A stretch of 16,881 nt of DNA from UBA4823 sp034436035 (lineage in GTDB: Bacteria > Chloroflexota > Anaerolineae > Anaerolineales > UBA4823), in the NCBI GenBank assembly GCA_034436035.1, contig DAOTVW010000177.1, forward strand, positions 1-16,881. Reading direction: 5' to 3'. The notes under the pieces are model-generated. The model worked only from the letters and a program-made list of their open reading frames with translations. It was not told where the DNA came from and did not search any database. Position numbers and translations under genes: made by a program. This document shows, piece by piece, positions 1 through 7,600 of this stretch (positions are counted from its first letter, which is position 1; each line of letters starts with the position of its first letter).

Positions 1-792
1 ACCTTGTTAACCGGTAATCCATTTAAAGGGTATTCCAGGGAAGCACTCCGTCAAGAAATTGTGCTGGGACGGGAAGCGCTGGAAAACAAGGGATTGTTGA
101 TCCGCACCGCCAGCCAGAGTTGGGAACTGGATGGACGGATTATCGCCATGATGGACGTGATCGCCCGGGCTGACCGCTCATTGAATGTGACGGTTATCCG
201 CAAACCAGCAACCTTTGAGCGCCAATCCTTTTACTTTCTGGAAAAACAGGTCATTTCGCTGATGCAGGAGAGCCGCTATTATCACTTGGGAATTTTTCAA
301 GGCGAAAAGGCATTTCTCAATTATTTGCTCACCTGGATTGGTGTGGCGGAGCAATTGTCCCAGAATGTCGAACCGATCCGCTTGCCCATCAAGAATTTCG
401 CGAGTATGATGATCGGGATCTGGTCGGAATCCACGACGCCGGTGGCGGTGTTACAAACCGCTGGATTAGCCGAAAGCGACATCCTCCCTAGCGCATTAAT
501 CTTGGAAAAAAGTGACACCGCTGCCTGGTTGGTGCCTGCTTTTAAAAACCTGCCGCCGGAAAAGTCTCACCATGGTTATCTTTTGAGTGGCAAAACCTTT
601 TTATACTGGGGAGAAAATGTGGGCACAGATGAGGTAATCATCCCCTTTCAACCGCTGCCCTTTTCCCATGTTGCGATTACGAAAGCCCCCGAATATGAGG
701 AGATGATTACCTTCGATCCATCCAAACCAAATATCACCGCGAATGTCGTTCGCCTTATCAACGGGAGTGGTATCAACGAATTAAAAAAATAG
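1..792 (+). CDS. Hypothetical protein, 5' end outside the window
   Basis: This frame is open to the first base, so the gene probably starts upstream; the TTG at position 4 is only the first possible start inside the window. About 263 residues are visible. They look soluble and mixed alpha/beta, with no signal peptide, membrane segment or known catalytic motif. The early part (GREALENKGLLI, then a segment containing MMDVIARADRSLNVTV) has the helix-helix-strand pattern of EspG-like proteins of type VII secretion, but that is a weak impression and no WXG100 or ESX gene is visible. The stop codon overlaps the first bases of a terminator hairpin, so this is the last gene of its transcript. Function not recognised. 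Confidence 0.75.
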   Translation, partial: TLLTGNPFKGYSREALRQEIVLGREALENKGLLIRTASQSWELDGRIIAMMDVIARADRSLNVTVIRKPATFERQSFYFLEKQVISLMQESRYYHLGIFQGEKAFLNYLLTWIGVAEQLSQNVEPIRLPIKNFASMMIGIWSESTTPVAVLQTAGLAESDILPSALILEKSDTAAWLVPAFKNLPPEKSHHGYLLSGKTFLYWGENVGTDEVIIPFQPLPFSHVAITKAPEYEEMITFDPSKPNITANVVRLINGSGINELKK

Positions 793-816
793 CCCGATTG
801 AAATCAGGCTTTTTTT
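783..816. terminator. Bidirectional Rho-independent terminator between convergent genes
   Basis: The 8-bp arms AGCCCGAT (791-798) and ATCAGGCT (803-810) enclose a TGAA loop. A run of A (783-789) lies on one side and a run of T (810-816) on the other, so either strand gives a hairpin followed by a U tract. Read rightward the stem has one C-A mismatch; read leftward the same position is a G-U pair, so the leftward form is slightly better. It ends the partial gene on the left and probably also the AraM-like gene, whose stop is at 886. Confidence 0.8.
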
Positions 817-885
817 CGACCGTATTTCATTGATTGAAATTAATAGATGAAGGGGATTAATAAACGCTATGTTGAACCTTAGCTT

Positions 886-2331
886 TTAAATCGGCTCCTC
901 TTCCCATATTTGTTTCCAGAGCTGATCCCGATTCCAGCGGAAAAAAATGAGCACATCGCCGAGCGTTAACCTTTTGCGCATGAGGGGTGCGCTCATGAAT
1001 GCATAGCGAACACGGGTTTCATCTAATGGTGGTTGGCACTGGGAAAATTGAATGGGTGCATTAACTGCTCGCAGAATTCGTTCGATATCCTCAGCCGGGC
1101 GGGTTAATTGGTACAGTTTTGTCTTGATCTGATCCCATTCTTGGATGAATTTTATCAAAGCAGGTTGGTTTTTTTGCCAATTTTCCAGCTTCAACTTGTA
1201 ATCTGACCAGCACTCCGCCGCAGCTGACCCGCTAGGATCGATCACCGCGAAGGTTTTTTGGATCAATTGCTGCATGAGTTCAGCGGTGGGATAGCATTGC
1301 TGTGGATTGATTTGCTTGGGGTCAAATTGCTGGAGGAATATTTGGTATGCCCGGCTGGCTAAAATGGTCGCCAGGGAAACTTGTGTCCCATGCATCGCGA
1401 GTGGAGCTCCCGTCCGTTCATTGACTAAATCGAGGATATGAGAGATGACGTGTTCATAGCCCGATAGTGGTGTAGTGGCATGAGAGAGGGACATTGCCAA
1501 ACCGCCCAGGGCAATCACTTTCGCTAATATCTCCATCCCTTGCGGGGTAGGCGTGCGGATATCGGGGGCGGCAACAAGCAAGACATCATAGAGATTTTCG
1601 AGCAATGTTTGTGGCAAAGGGTTATAGGTATCATCCATGCCTAATTGGAACGCGAGATACCAGTCTGCCAAACTAACAAAAGCCGCTAACATATCTCCCA
1701 CACCTGCCAGGGTCATCTCGAGCGGTGCATCACGCAAGGTTTCTAAATCACAAATCAGGGCGTCGGGATAGCGGGAAGGCAGCGTCCGTTTTACACCATC
1801 CATAAATACAGGTGCCATGTTTGATGTAAAAGCGGATACGGAGTTAGCGGTTTGAATTACCAGATAAGGAATATGGATGCCGGAACTTTGTTCAAAGAGG
1901 AAACAGGCGTGCTTGGTAATATCGGTTACGACCCCGGAGCCTAGCGAAATCACCCCAAATTCTGGTTGGATTCGATGTTGAATTGCATGAATGCGCGGCA
2001 TTTCGGTGTGCACTTGTCCGCTCGCATCGGGGAGTAAGATGACCGGTTCAATCTGCCAGCCATCTTCATGGAGAAAGCGTAAAACAGTTGGTTTTAGCTC
2101 TTGCCCACACCGATTCATTGGGGTAGCATCCATGACGAATAGGATTGGGTTTTTGCGCGAGACGCCCATCTTTTCCAATACGGTGGGGATTTCATAGATT
2201 GCATCGGATTGGAAAATCATTTGTCTCAGGGGAATGTAATCGTCTTTTGGAAAACCGGGTAACGCGGTGATGTTTTCCCAAAACTTGGCAGTATCACCAG
2301 GATCATATTTAAGGGTGGGTGGCATGTTCAT
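886..2331 (-). CDS. Glycerol-1-phosphate dehydrogenase-like protein (AraM/EgsA family)
   Basis: This 481-residue protein belongs to the iron-containing alcohol dehydrogenase/dehydroquinate synthase superfamily, AraM/EgsA branch, which reduces dihydroxyacetone phosphate to sn-glycerol 1-phosphate. It shows the nucleotide-binding turn GSGVVTDITK (131-140), the family segment DGVKRTLPSRYPDALICDL (178-196), and likely metal ligands Asp213 (AGVGD), His294 or His298 (GYEHVISH) and His314 (MHGTQ). The usual substrate-site motif with Asp (S-x-D-G/A) reads SVSA at 164-167, so the Asp is replaced by Ser166. The protein is longer than B. subtilis AraM (about 394 residues), largely through its C-terminal part. 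It follows the TIM-barrel gene by 6 bases, and its Shine-Dalgarno sequence overlaps that gene's stop. The ATG at 2325 (Met3) is better spaced from the AAAGG and is an alternative start. The family call is firm; the substrate is uncertain. Confidence 0.85.
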   Translation of the reverse strand: MNMPPTLKYDPGDTAKFWENITALPGFPKDDYIPLRQMIFQSDAIYEIPTVLEKMGVSRKNPILFVMDATPMNRCGQELKPTVLRFLHEDGWQIEPVILLPDASGQVHTEMPRIHAIQHRIQPEFGVISLGSGVVTDITKHACFLFEQSSGIHIPYLVIQTANSVSAFTSNMAPVFMDGVKRTLPSRYPDALICDLETLRDAPLEMTLAGVGDMLAAFVSLADWYLAFQLGMDDTYNPLPQTLLENLYDVLLVAAPDIRTPTPQGMEILAKVIALGGLAMSLSHATTPLSGYEHVISHILDLVNERTGAPLAMHGTQVSLATILASRAYQIFLQQFDPKQINPQQCYPTAELMQQLIQKTFAVIDPSGSAAAECWSDYKLKLENWQKNQPALIKFIQEWDQIKTKLYQLTRPAEDIERILRAVNAPIQFSQCQPPLDETRVRYAFMSAPLMRKRLTLGDVLIFFRWNRDQLWKQIWEEEPI

Positions 2332-2337
2332 GAACCT

Positions 2338-3015
2338 TTATGATTTTCCTTTTTGCAACCATTCCCAAACCGCCTGAATATTTTGGCGCATGCTGCCATT
2401 GGGAACGAATTTTTGCTCAAAGAAGGCGCTGCCAATGGTAAAACCCCAAGCATTGGCGCGTTGTACTTCCTGAATGCGTTCAAACGAATCAATACTTCCC
2501 GCAGAAACGACAGGGATGGTTACTGCCTTTACTACTTCTTGCAGGAGTCTTGGTGCATCACCATGATAACGATAGGTGAGTAAATCCAAACCATCTGCAC
2601 CTTGTGCTTCTAGAAACCGGGCATGTTGGACGATCTCATCGATACTGCCATCTAATATGCTGGGATGGCTGTGAACATGGCCTGGGAAAGGGTAATATTT
2701 AACCGGTGAGGTTTTGACCAGATCGCGGATTGAGTCATAATACACGGTTCCCATCAAAATATCAAAGCCGGCCTCGATTGCTAGCCTTGCGCCGCGCAGC
2801 CCTTCTGCTTCACTCAGGGAAACCACTTCTAAAAAGGTTGTTTTAGCGGCTTTTTTCATTTGATTAACCAGTTCGATCATTTGCTCTACCGGTAATCCGA
2901 TATCTTTGAAACCCCAGCAACGGACCGGGATGTCTTTTAGTTCATCGAATAATTCGCGCGCATTCGGAACGGTTTGATCGTGATGGGTGAGCATGATGAT
3001 GAGTTCGGGTGTCAT
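2338..3015 (-). CDS. TIM-barrel protein of unknown function with a phosphate-binding-type C-terminus
   Basis: The start at 3015 is chosen over the upstream ATG at 3039 because AGGAGA (3022-3027) sits at proper spacing before it; this gives 225 residues. The pattern is a (beta/alpha)8 barrel: strand ends LEVVS (62-66) and GFDILMGTVYYDS (83-95), an acidic strand GADGLDLLTY (139-148), and two glycine loops near the C-terminus, VVSAGSIDSFERI (169-181) and GFTIGSAFF (191-199). Such paired loops hold a substrate phosphate in HisA/HisF, ThiE and PcrB-type barrels. It lacks the N-terminal signature I would expect of PcrB/GGGP synthase, so I do not assign that function. It is first in an operon with the AraM-like dehydrogenase, which suggests a shared pathway acting on a small phosphorylated substrate. 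No signal peptide or membrane segment is seen. Catalytic residues cannot be assigned. Confidence 0.85.
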   Translation of the reverse strand: MTPELIIMLTHHDQTVPNARELFDELKDIPVRCWGFKDIGLPVEQMIELVNQMKKAAKTTFLEVVSLSEAEGLRGARLAIEAGFDILMGTVYYDSIRDLVKTSPVKYYPFPGHVHSHPSILDGSIDEIVQHARFLEAQGADGLDLLTYRYHGDAPRLLQEVVKAVTIPVVSAGSIDSFERIQEVQRANAWGFTIGSAFFEQKFVPNGSMRQNIQAVWEWLQKGKS

Positions 3016-3057
3016 GTTGGATCTCCTGGTTGGTGACATGTCAGTCTTTCTTTTTTT

Positions 3058-3086
3058 ATTATAACTGGATGAGCCTAAATTGGGAA
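3058..3086 (-). promoter_or_regulatory. Candidate sigma70-type promoter for the TIM-barrel/AraM-like operon
   Basis: On the minus strand a perfect TATAAT (3063-3058) is preceded, after a 17-base spacer, by TTCCCA (3086-3081), which matches the -35 consensus TTGACA at four of six positions. The start codon lies about 43 bases beyond the -10 box. The -10 is convincing; the -35 is weak. Confidence 0.5.
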
Positions 3087-3089
3087 AAT

Positions 3090-3104
3090 CTCAATTGAAT
3101 TGAG
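3090..3104. promoter_or_regulatory. Perfect 7-bp dyad in the divergent promoter region (possible operator)
   Basis: CTCAATT-G-AATTGAG is an exact inverted repeat with a single central base. It lies just upstream of the candidate -35 box of the leftward operon and some 75 bases before the transporter start. Its position between divergent genes suits a regulator site. The protein that might bind it is unknown and no regulator gene is nearby. Confidence 0.4.
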
Positions 3105-3106
3105 CG

Positions 3107-3129
3107 TATCAATAGTTGCATAATTGATA
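3107..3129. promoter_or_regulatory. Inverted repeat TATCAAT-N9-ATTGATA before the TDT gene
   Basis: Two exact 7-base arms (3107-3113 and 3123-3129) flank a 9-base spacer. The arms contain ATCAA and TTGAT, the half-sites of FNR boxes, but in inverted order and with wrong spacing, so this is not a canonical FNR box. The right arm overlaps TATAAA (3128-3133), a possible -10 box for the rightward transporter gene, so a bound protein would be placed to repress it. Confidence 0.4.
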
Positions 3130-3179
3130 TAAATATGTTTCAATTAATTAATTCGAATAATAAAAAAACGGAGAGTATT

Positions 3180-4232
3180 ATGAATATAAAAGCGAAACTG
3201 GATCAAATTGCGAGTAATTTACTTCCAGCCTATTTTGCTTTAGTAATGGCAACTGGAATTGTCGCCATTGCGGCGTTTATTTATCAATTTATTTGGTTTG
3301 CTAAATTGCTCTTTTATTTCAATATCGTGGCGTATGTAGCATTATGGATCATCAATATTTACAGGATTATTTTTCATTCTGAAAACTATAAAACAGATAT
3401 TCAAAATCATCGGAGAGGTCCAGGTTTTTTTACTATCATCGCTGGAACGAATACCTTGGGGGCAGATTTTCTTGTTATTGGTAATCATACCGAAATTGCT
3501 TTCATTCTTTGGGTTTTCGGAATTCTTCTGTGGCTATTTTATCAATATGTCGTTTTTGCAAGCTTAATGTTCTCTAATCAAAAACAACCACTCGATCAAT
3601 CCATCAATGGTGGATGGTTGGTCGCGATTGTCTCTACGGAATCGGTAGCCTTGTTAGCTGCTCAATTATCAGGAAACCATATTTGGATGTTCTTAATCGC
3701 CATTATTTTTTACTTGATTGGATATTTCACTTATTTTATTATCATGCCGTTAATCTATTACCGCTTATTATTTTATAATATACAGCCTAAAGATGTCACT
3801 GGCTCCTATTGGATTAATATGGGAGCTACTGCAATTACCACCTTAGCAGGATCCTTGATATTAATTGCAGGAGAAAATAGTCAAGTTGGTCAATTTTATC
3901 CAATAATAAATACGCTCAAATCATTCATTCAAGGAGCTACTTTCCTTATTTGGTCTTATGGCAGTTGGTGGATTCCCTTATTGTTTATGATGGGGTATTG
4001 GAAGCATATCATTAATAAAATCTCTTTTAAATATGATTCGCAATTTTGGGGGGCAGTCTTCCCGATGGGGATGTACACAGTAGCAACGTATAAATTAGCA
4101 GTGACATTGAATATCCCTCAGCTAAAAATCATTTCAGACTTTTTTGTGTATGTTGCAATAGTAAGCTGGTTATACCAATTTGGAGCTTTTCTTTTGGCTT
4201 TTTATAATAAATTTTTTATCAGGACTAACTAA
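3180..4232 (+). CDS. TDT/SLAC1-family membrane channel (TehA-like anion or C4-dicarboxylate transporter)
   Basis: This 350-residue protein has about ten hydrophobic helices and the family opening LLPAYFALVMATGIVAIA plus RGPGFFTIIAGTNTLGADF near the third helix. This is the TDT/SLAC1 superfamily, which includes bacterial TehA, yeast Mae1 and the plant anion channels SLAC1/SLAH, some of which pass nitrate. The start at 3180 is preferred because GGAG (3171-3174) lies 5 bases upstream; the ATG at 3135 has no ribosome site. The gene is AT-rich like the nar genes, on the same strand, 439 bases before narG, and separated from them by a hairpin-forming gap, so it probably has its own transcript. Names such as tellurite resistance protein are historical for this family. 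Passage of nitrate or nitrite is an inference from context only. Confidence 0.85.
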   Translation: MNIKAKLDQIASNLLPAYFALVMATGIVAIAAFIYQFIWFAKLLFYFNIVAYVALWIINIYRIIFHSENYKTDIQNHRRGPGFFTIIAGTNTLGADFLVIGNHTEIAFILWVFGILLWLFYQYVVFASLMFSNQKQPLDQSINGGWLVAIVSTESVALLAAQLSGNHIWMFLIAIIFYLIGYFTYFIIMPLIYYRLLFYNIQPKDVTGSYWINMGATAITTLAGSLILIAGENSQVGQFYPIINTLKSFIQGATFLIWSYGSWWIPLLFMMGYWKHIINKISFKYDSQFWGAVFPMGMYTVATYKLAVTLNIPQLKIISDFFVYVAIVSWLYQFGAFLLAFYNKFFIRTN

Positions 4233-4248
4233 CCCCAAAAACATTGAA

Positions 4249-4288
4249 TCATTCGAAAATGACATTTGATTTATTAGTTCTCGAATGA
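4249..4288. repeat. Inverted repeat TCATTCGA-N24-TCGAATGA after the TDT gene
   Basis: Exact 8-base arms lie at 4249-4256 and 4281-4288, starting 17 bases past the TDT stop. The 24-base loop and the lack of a following T run make it a poor intrinsic terminator; it could instead protect the mRNA end or bind a protein. Confidence 0.35.
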
Positions 4289-4558
4289 AATTTAATCGAA
4301 GCATGATTGAGTATGAATATTGTGGATTTGAAATAAATAAACAACTATAAAGATATTGCCAAAATAATAATTTTGATTTATATTATTATTTAGATGAAAT
4401 AATGCATATTTTTGAAAAGAATAATTTAAGTCAAATTACAAGTTGATATTTCGATAAAGAATAAATCATCGCAATTTCTATGACATTTGATGTTACAAAC
4501 AATCGCGGAGGATTTATTGCCGCTTCATGCAGAACACGCTCTTGATCCTTCTCTAATT

Positions 4559-4574
4559 AACAAAATTATTTGTT
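4559..4574. promoter_or_regulatory. Dyad AACAAA-ATTA-TTTGTT upstream of narG (possible operator)
   Basis: A perfect inverted repeat with 6-base arms and a 4-base centre lies about 98 bases before the narG start and just upstream of a possible -10 box GATAAT (4588-4593). The geometry suits a dimeric regulator. The sequence is not that of FNR, Rex or NarL sites, so the binder is unknown. The low base complexity of this region lowers the significance. Confidence 0.35.
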
Positions 4575-4631
4575 GAAGATAAAAAGCGATAATTTACCCG
4601 CAGCATAAATCTAGACCGTTTATGACCAAAA

Positions 4632-4648
4632 ATAAATAGGTTATTTAT
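4632..4648. repeat. Dyad ATAAATA-GGT-TATTTAT just before narG
   Basis: Exact 7-base arms with a 3-base centre end 23 bases before the narG ATG. As RNA it would be a weak A-U hairpin with a tight loop; as DNA it could be an operator. The narG ribosome site (AGAAAG) is itself weak. Confidence 0.3.
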
Positions 4649-4671
4649 CATTTCAAATAGAAAGAATAGCG

Positions 4672-7600
4672 ATGAATAAAAAGACCCAAAGTATATTGTC
4701 AAAATTGAGTTTTTTTCGATCATATGATAAGAATTCAGATAAATGGAGTGCGATAAGTTCTCAAGATAGGGAATGGGAAGATCTATATCGGCGACGCTGG
4801 CAATATGATAAGGTCATCCGCACAACTCATGGTGTAAATTGTACTGGATCATGTAGTTGGGAAGTATTTGTGAAAAATGGCATTATTACTTGGGAAAACC
4901 AGGCAATAGACTATCCAACAACCGGTGAAGATTTGCCAGAATATGAACCGCGTGGATGCCCCCGAGGTGCATCTGCTTCATGGTACAACTATAGTCCTCT
5001 GCGGGTGAAATATCCTTATGTGCGTGGGGTTTTATTGGATTATTGGCGTAATGCATTAAAAGAAACCAATGATCCCGTGGAGGCGTGGAAATCTATCATT
5101 GAAGATCAAATTAAGGCGCAAACCTATAAGGCAGCGCGTGGAAAGGGTGGCTTTGTAAGAGTATCTTGGGATGAAGTTAATCAAATCATATCTGCCCAAT
5201 TAATCTATACGATCCAAAAATATGGACCTGATCGCATTACTGGATTTACTCCAATACCGGCGATGTCTATGGTCAGTTATGCATCTGGAGCGCGTTTCCT
5301 TTCCCTAATAGGTGGTTCTATGTTAAGTTTTTATGACTGGTATGCTGATCTACCACCTGCATCGCCAATGATTTGGGGTGATCAAACGGATGTACCGGAA
5401 AGCAGTGATTGGTATAACGCTGGTTATCTTGTCATTTGGGGAACAAATATTCCATTAACCCGCACACCTGATGCTCATTTTATGACTGAGGTGCGTTATA
5501 AAGGCACTAAAGTTGTTTCCATAAGCCCTGACTATGCTGAGTCGGTTAAATTTGCTGATGAGTGGCTCGCAATCAAACCTGGCAGCGATGGGGCTTTGGC
5601 ACTAGCGATGACTCATGTAATACTTAAAGAATTTTTTATTGATCAACAGACAGAATATTTTGATCAATATGTAAAAAAATATACAGACCTCCCGTTTCTT
5701 GTCTTACTAAAAAAGAATAATGAACAGTTTATTACTGACCGGTTTTTACGTGCCTCTGATATCAATCTGGCTGATGAAAATTCACAGTGGAAACTAATTG
5801 TTATTGATAAGAAGACCAATAATATGGTTATCCCAAATGGATGTATTGGCCACCGTTGGGAAAATAAGAAAAGATGGAATCTGGAAATGGTGGATGAAAA
5901 CGGACAACCATATGATCCGTTAATCACCTTAGCAGGTTATGAGGATGAAATCGTTACGATTGCTTTACCTTATTTTGATGACCAGTCTCGACATATTTTA
6001 GATCGTTCTGTACCGGTAAAACGGATACGGGTGGATGGAGAAGAAAGGTATGTTGCTACTGTTTTTGACTTGATGTTAGCCAATTATGGTGTGAGTAGAA
6101 ATACTGTTAAAGATGGGTATCCAATGAACTATATGGACATTCAGCCTTATACCCCAGCCTGGCAAGAACAATTCACTGGGATCAAAGCAAACCAGGTTGT
6201 AAAAATTGCGCGAGAATTTGCTCAAAATGCAATTAAAACAAAAGGGCGTTCGATGATCCTGATGGGCGGGGGCACGAATCATTGGTTTCATGCTGATATG
6301 AATTATCGGGCGATTTTGAGTCTAGTTATTTTAACTGGCTGCGAAGGGGTAAATGGAGGCGGGTGGGCTCATTATGTTGGGCAAGAAAAAGTACGTCCGT
6401 TTGAGGGCTGGTCAACATTAGCGTTCGCTCGCGATTGGACAGTGCCACCACGTTTGCAAAACGCAACATCCTATTTTTATTTTGGGACGGATCAATATCG
6501 CTATGAAGAAATTCCAATGAGCACTTTATCCTCACCGCTCGTAACAAAGACTCGTTATGAGCATCCTGCTGACTACAACATTTTATCAGTCCGGTTGGGA
6601 TGGTCAGCTTCATATCCACAGTTTAATAAAAACCCTCTAACCATAGCGGATGAAGCAAAACAAGCCGGAGCGAGCAGTAAGGAAGAAGTTATCCGTTTTG
6701 TTGTAAATTCATTGAAAGAAGAAAACCTAACATTCGCATTAGAAGATCCAGATAACCCACTTAATTTTCCAAGAACACTTTTTGTTTGGAGAGCAAACCT
6801 GATTTCAAGTTCAGGGAAAGGACATGAATATTTTCTCAAACATTTTTTGGGCACACATCAAGGTGTATTAGCAACGGAATCAGCGGAACAACTTCGACCT
6901 AATGAGATGATTTGGAAAGAAACTGGTGCAATCGGGAAGCTGGATCTTCTTGTTGACTTAGAATTTCGAATGTCTGGAACCGCTTTATATTCTGATATCG
7001 TTTTACCCGCTGCAACATGGTACGAAAAAACGGATATAAGTAGCACCGATATGCATCCCTATATTCATCCATTCAATCCAGCCATTTCTCCACCTTGGGA
7101 AGCCAAATCAGATTGGGATATTTTTAAAAATCTTGCTGATCAATTTTCAAAATTAGCAAAGAAGTATTTTCCGAATCCAGTGAATGATGTAGTTGCAATA
7201 CCACTGATGCATGATTCACCAGATGAAATTGCTCAACCATTTGGGAAAATTCGCGATTGGAGCAAAGGTGAAATTGAGCCAATAGCAGGAAAAACAATGC
7301 CAAAATTTTTCCTTGTGGATCGGGATTACACAAATGTATTTGATAAATTTATCTCATTAGGACCATTATTGGAGCAAAATCCAATAGGAGCGCACGGAGT
7401 ATCTTGGAATGGAAAAGAAGAATATGAATATCTAAAGCATTTACTCGGAACCTACTCATCCGGAATTCATCGAGGAATGCCTAAAATTGATGAGGCAGAG
7501 AAGGCGGTTGATGCAATATTACTATTATCTAGTGCAAGTAATGGAAAAGTTGCACAAAAAGCCTGGAATGCAGCTGAAGAAAGAACTGGGTTGATGGTCA

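Larger units (their letters stand above)
4233..4671. other. 439-base AT-rich gap upstream of narG with several dyads
   Basis: No convincing gene lies here. It holds an inverted repeat right after the TDT gene (4249-4288), a 12-base direct repeat ATGACATTTGAT (4259-4270 and 4480-4491), a dyad AACAAA-ATTA-TTTGTT (4559-4574), a dyad just before narG (4632-4648), and a 28-codon open frame (4490-4576) in a locally less AT-rich patch that includes CGCGGAGGATT. GATAAT (4588-4593) is a possible -10 box for narG, but I found no good -35 partner. The gap is long for a simple promoter, which is compatible with regulated anaerobic or nitrate-dependent expression or with a decayed gene. Confidence 0.6.

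Noticed and set aside
2338..3015. TIM-barrel protein as PcrB/GGGP synthase making archaeal-type lipids with the AraM-like neighbour
   Set aside because: The neighbourhood makes it tempting, but the N-terminal half lacks the PcrB signature I would expect; only the generic phosphate-binding loops are shared.
3016..3039. Longer start at 3039 for the TIM-barrel gene
   Set aside because: AGGAGA at 3022-3027 is placed for the ATG at 3015 and would otherwise lie inside the coding region.
3107..3129. Canonical FNR box before the TDT gene
   Set aside because: The half-sites ATCAA and TTGAT are present but in reversed order and 11 bases apart, unlike TTGAT-N4-ATCAA.
3135..3179. Upstream ATG at 3135 as start of the TDT gene
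   Set aside because: No ribosome site precedes it and it adds a polar, non-family stretch; the ATG at 3180 has GGAG at good spacing and begins right before the family motif.
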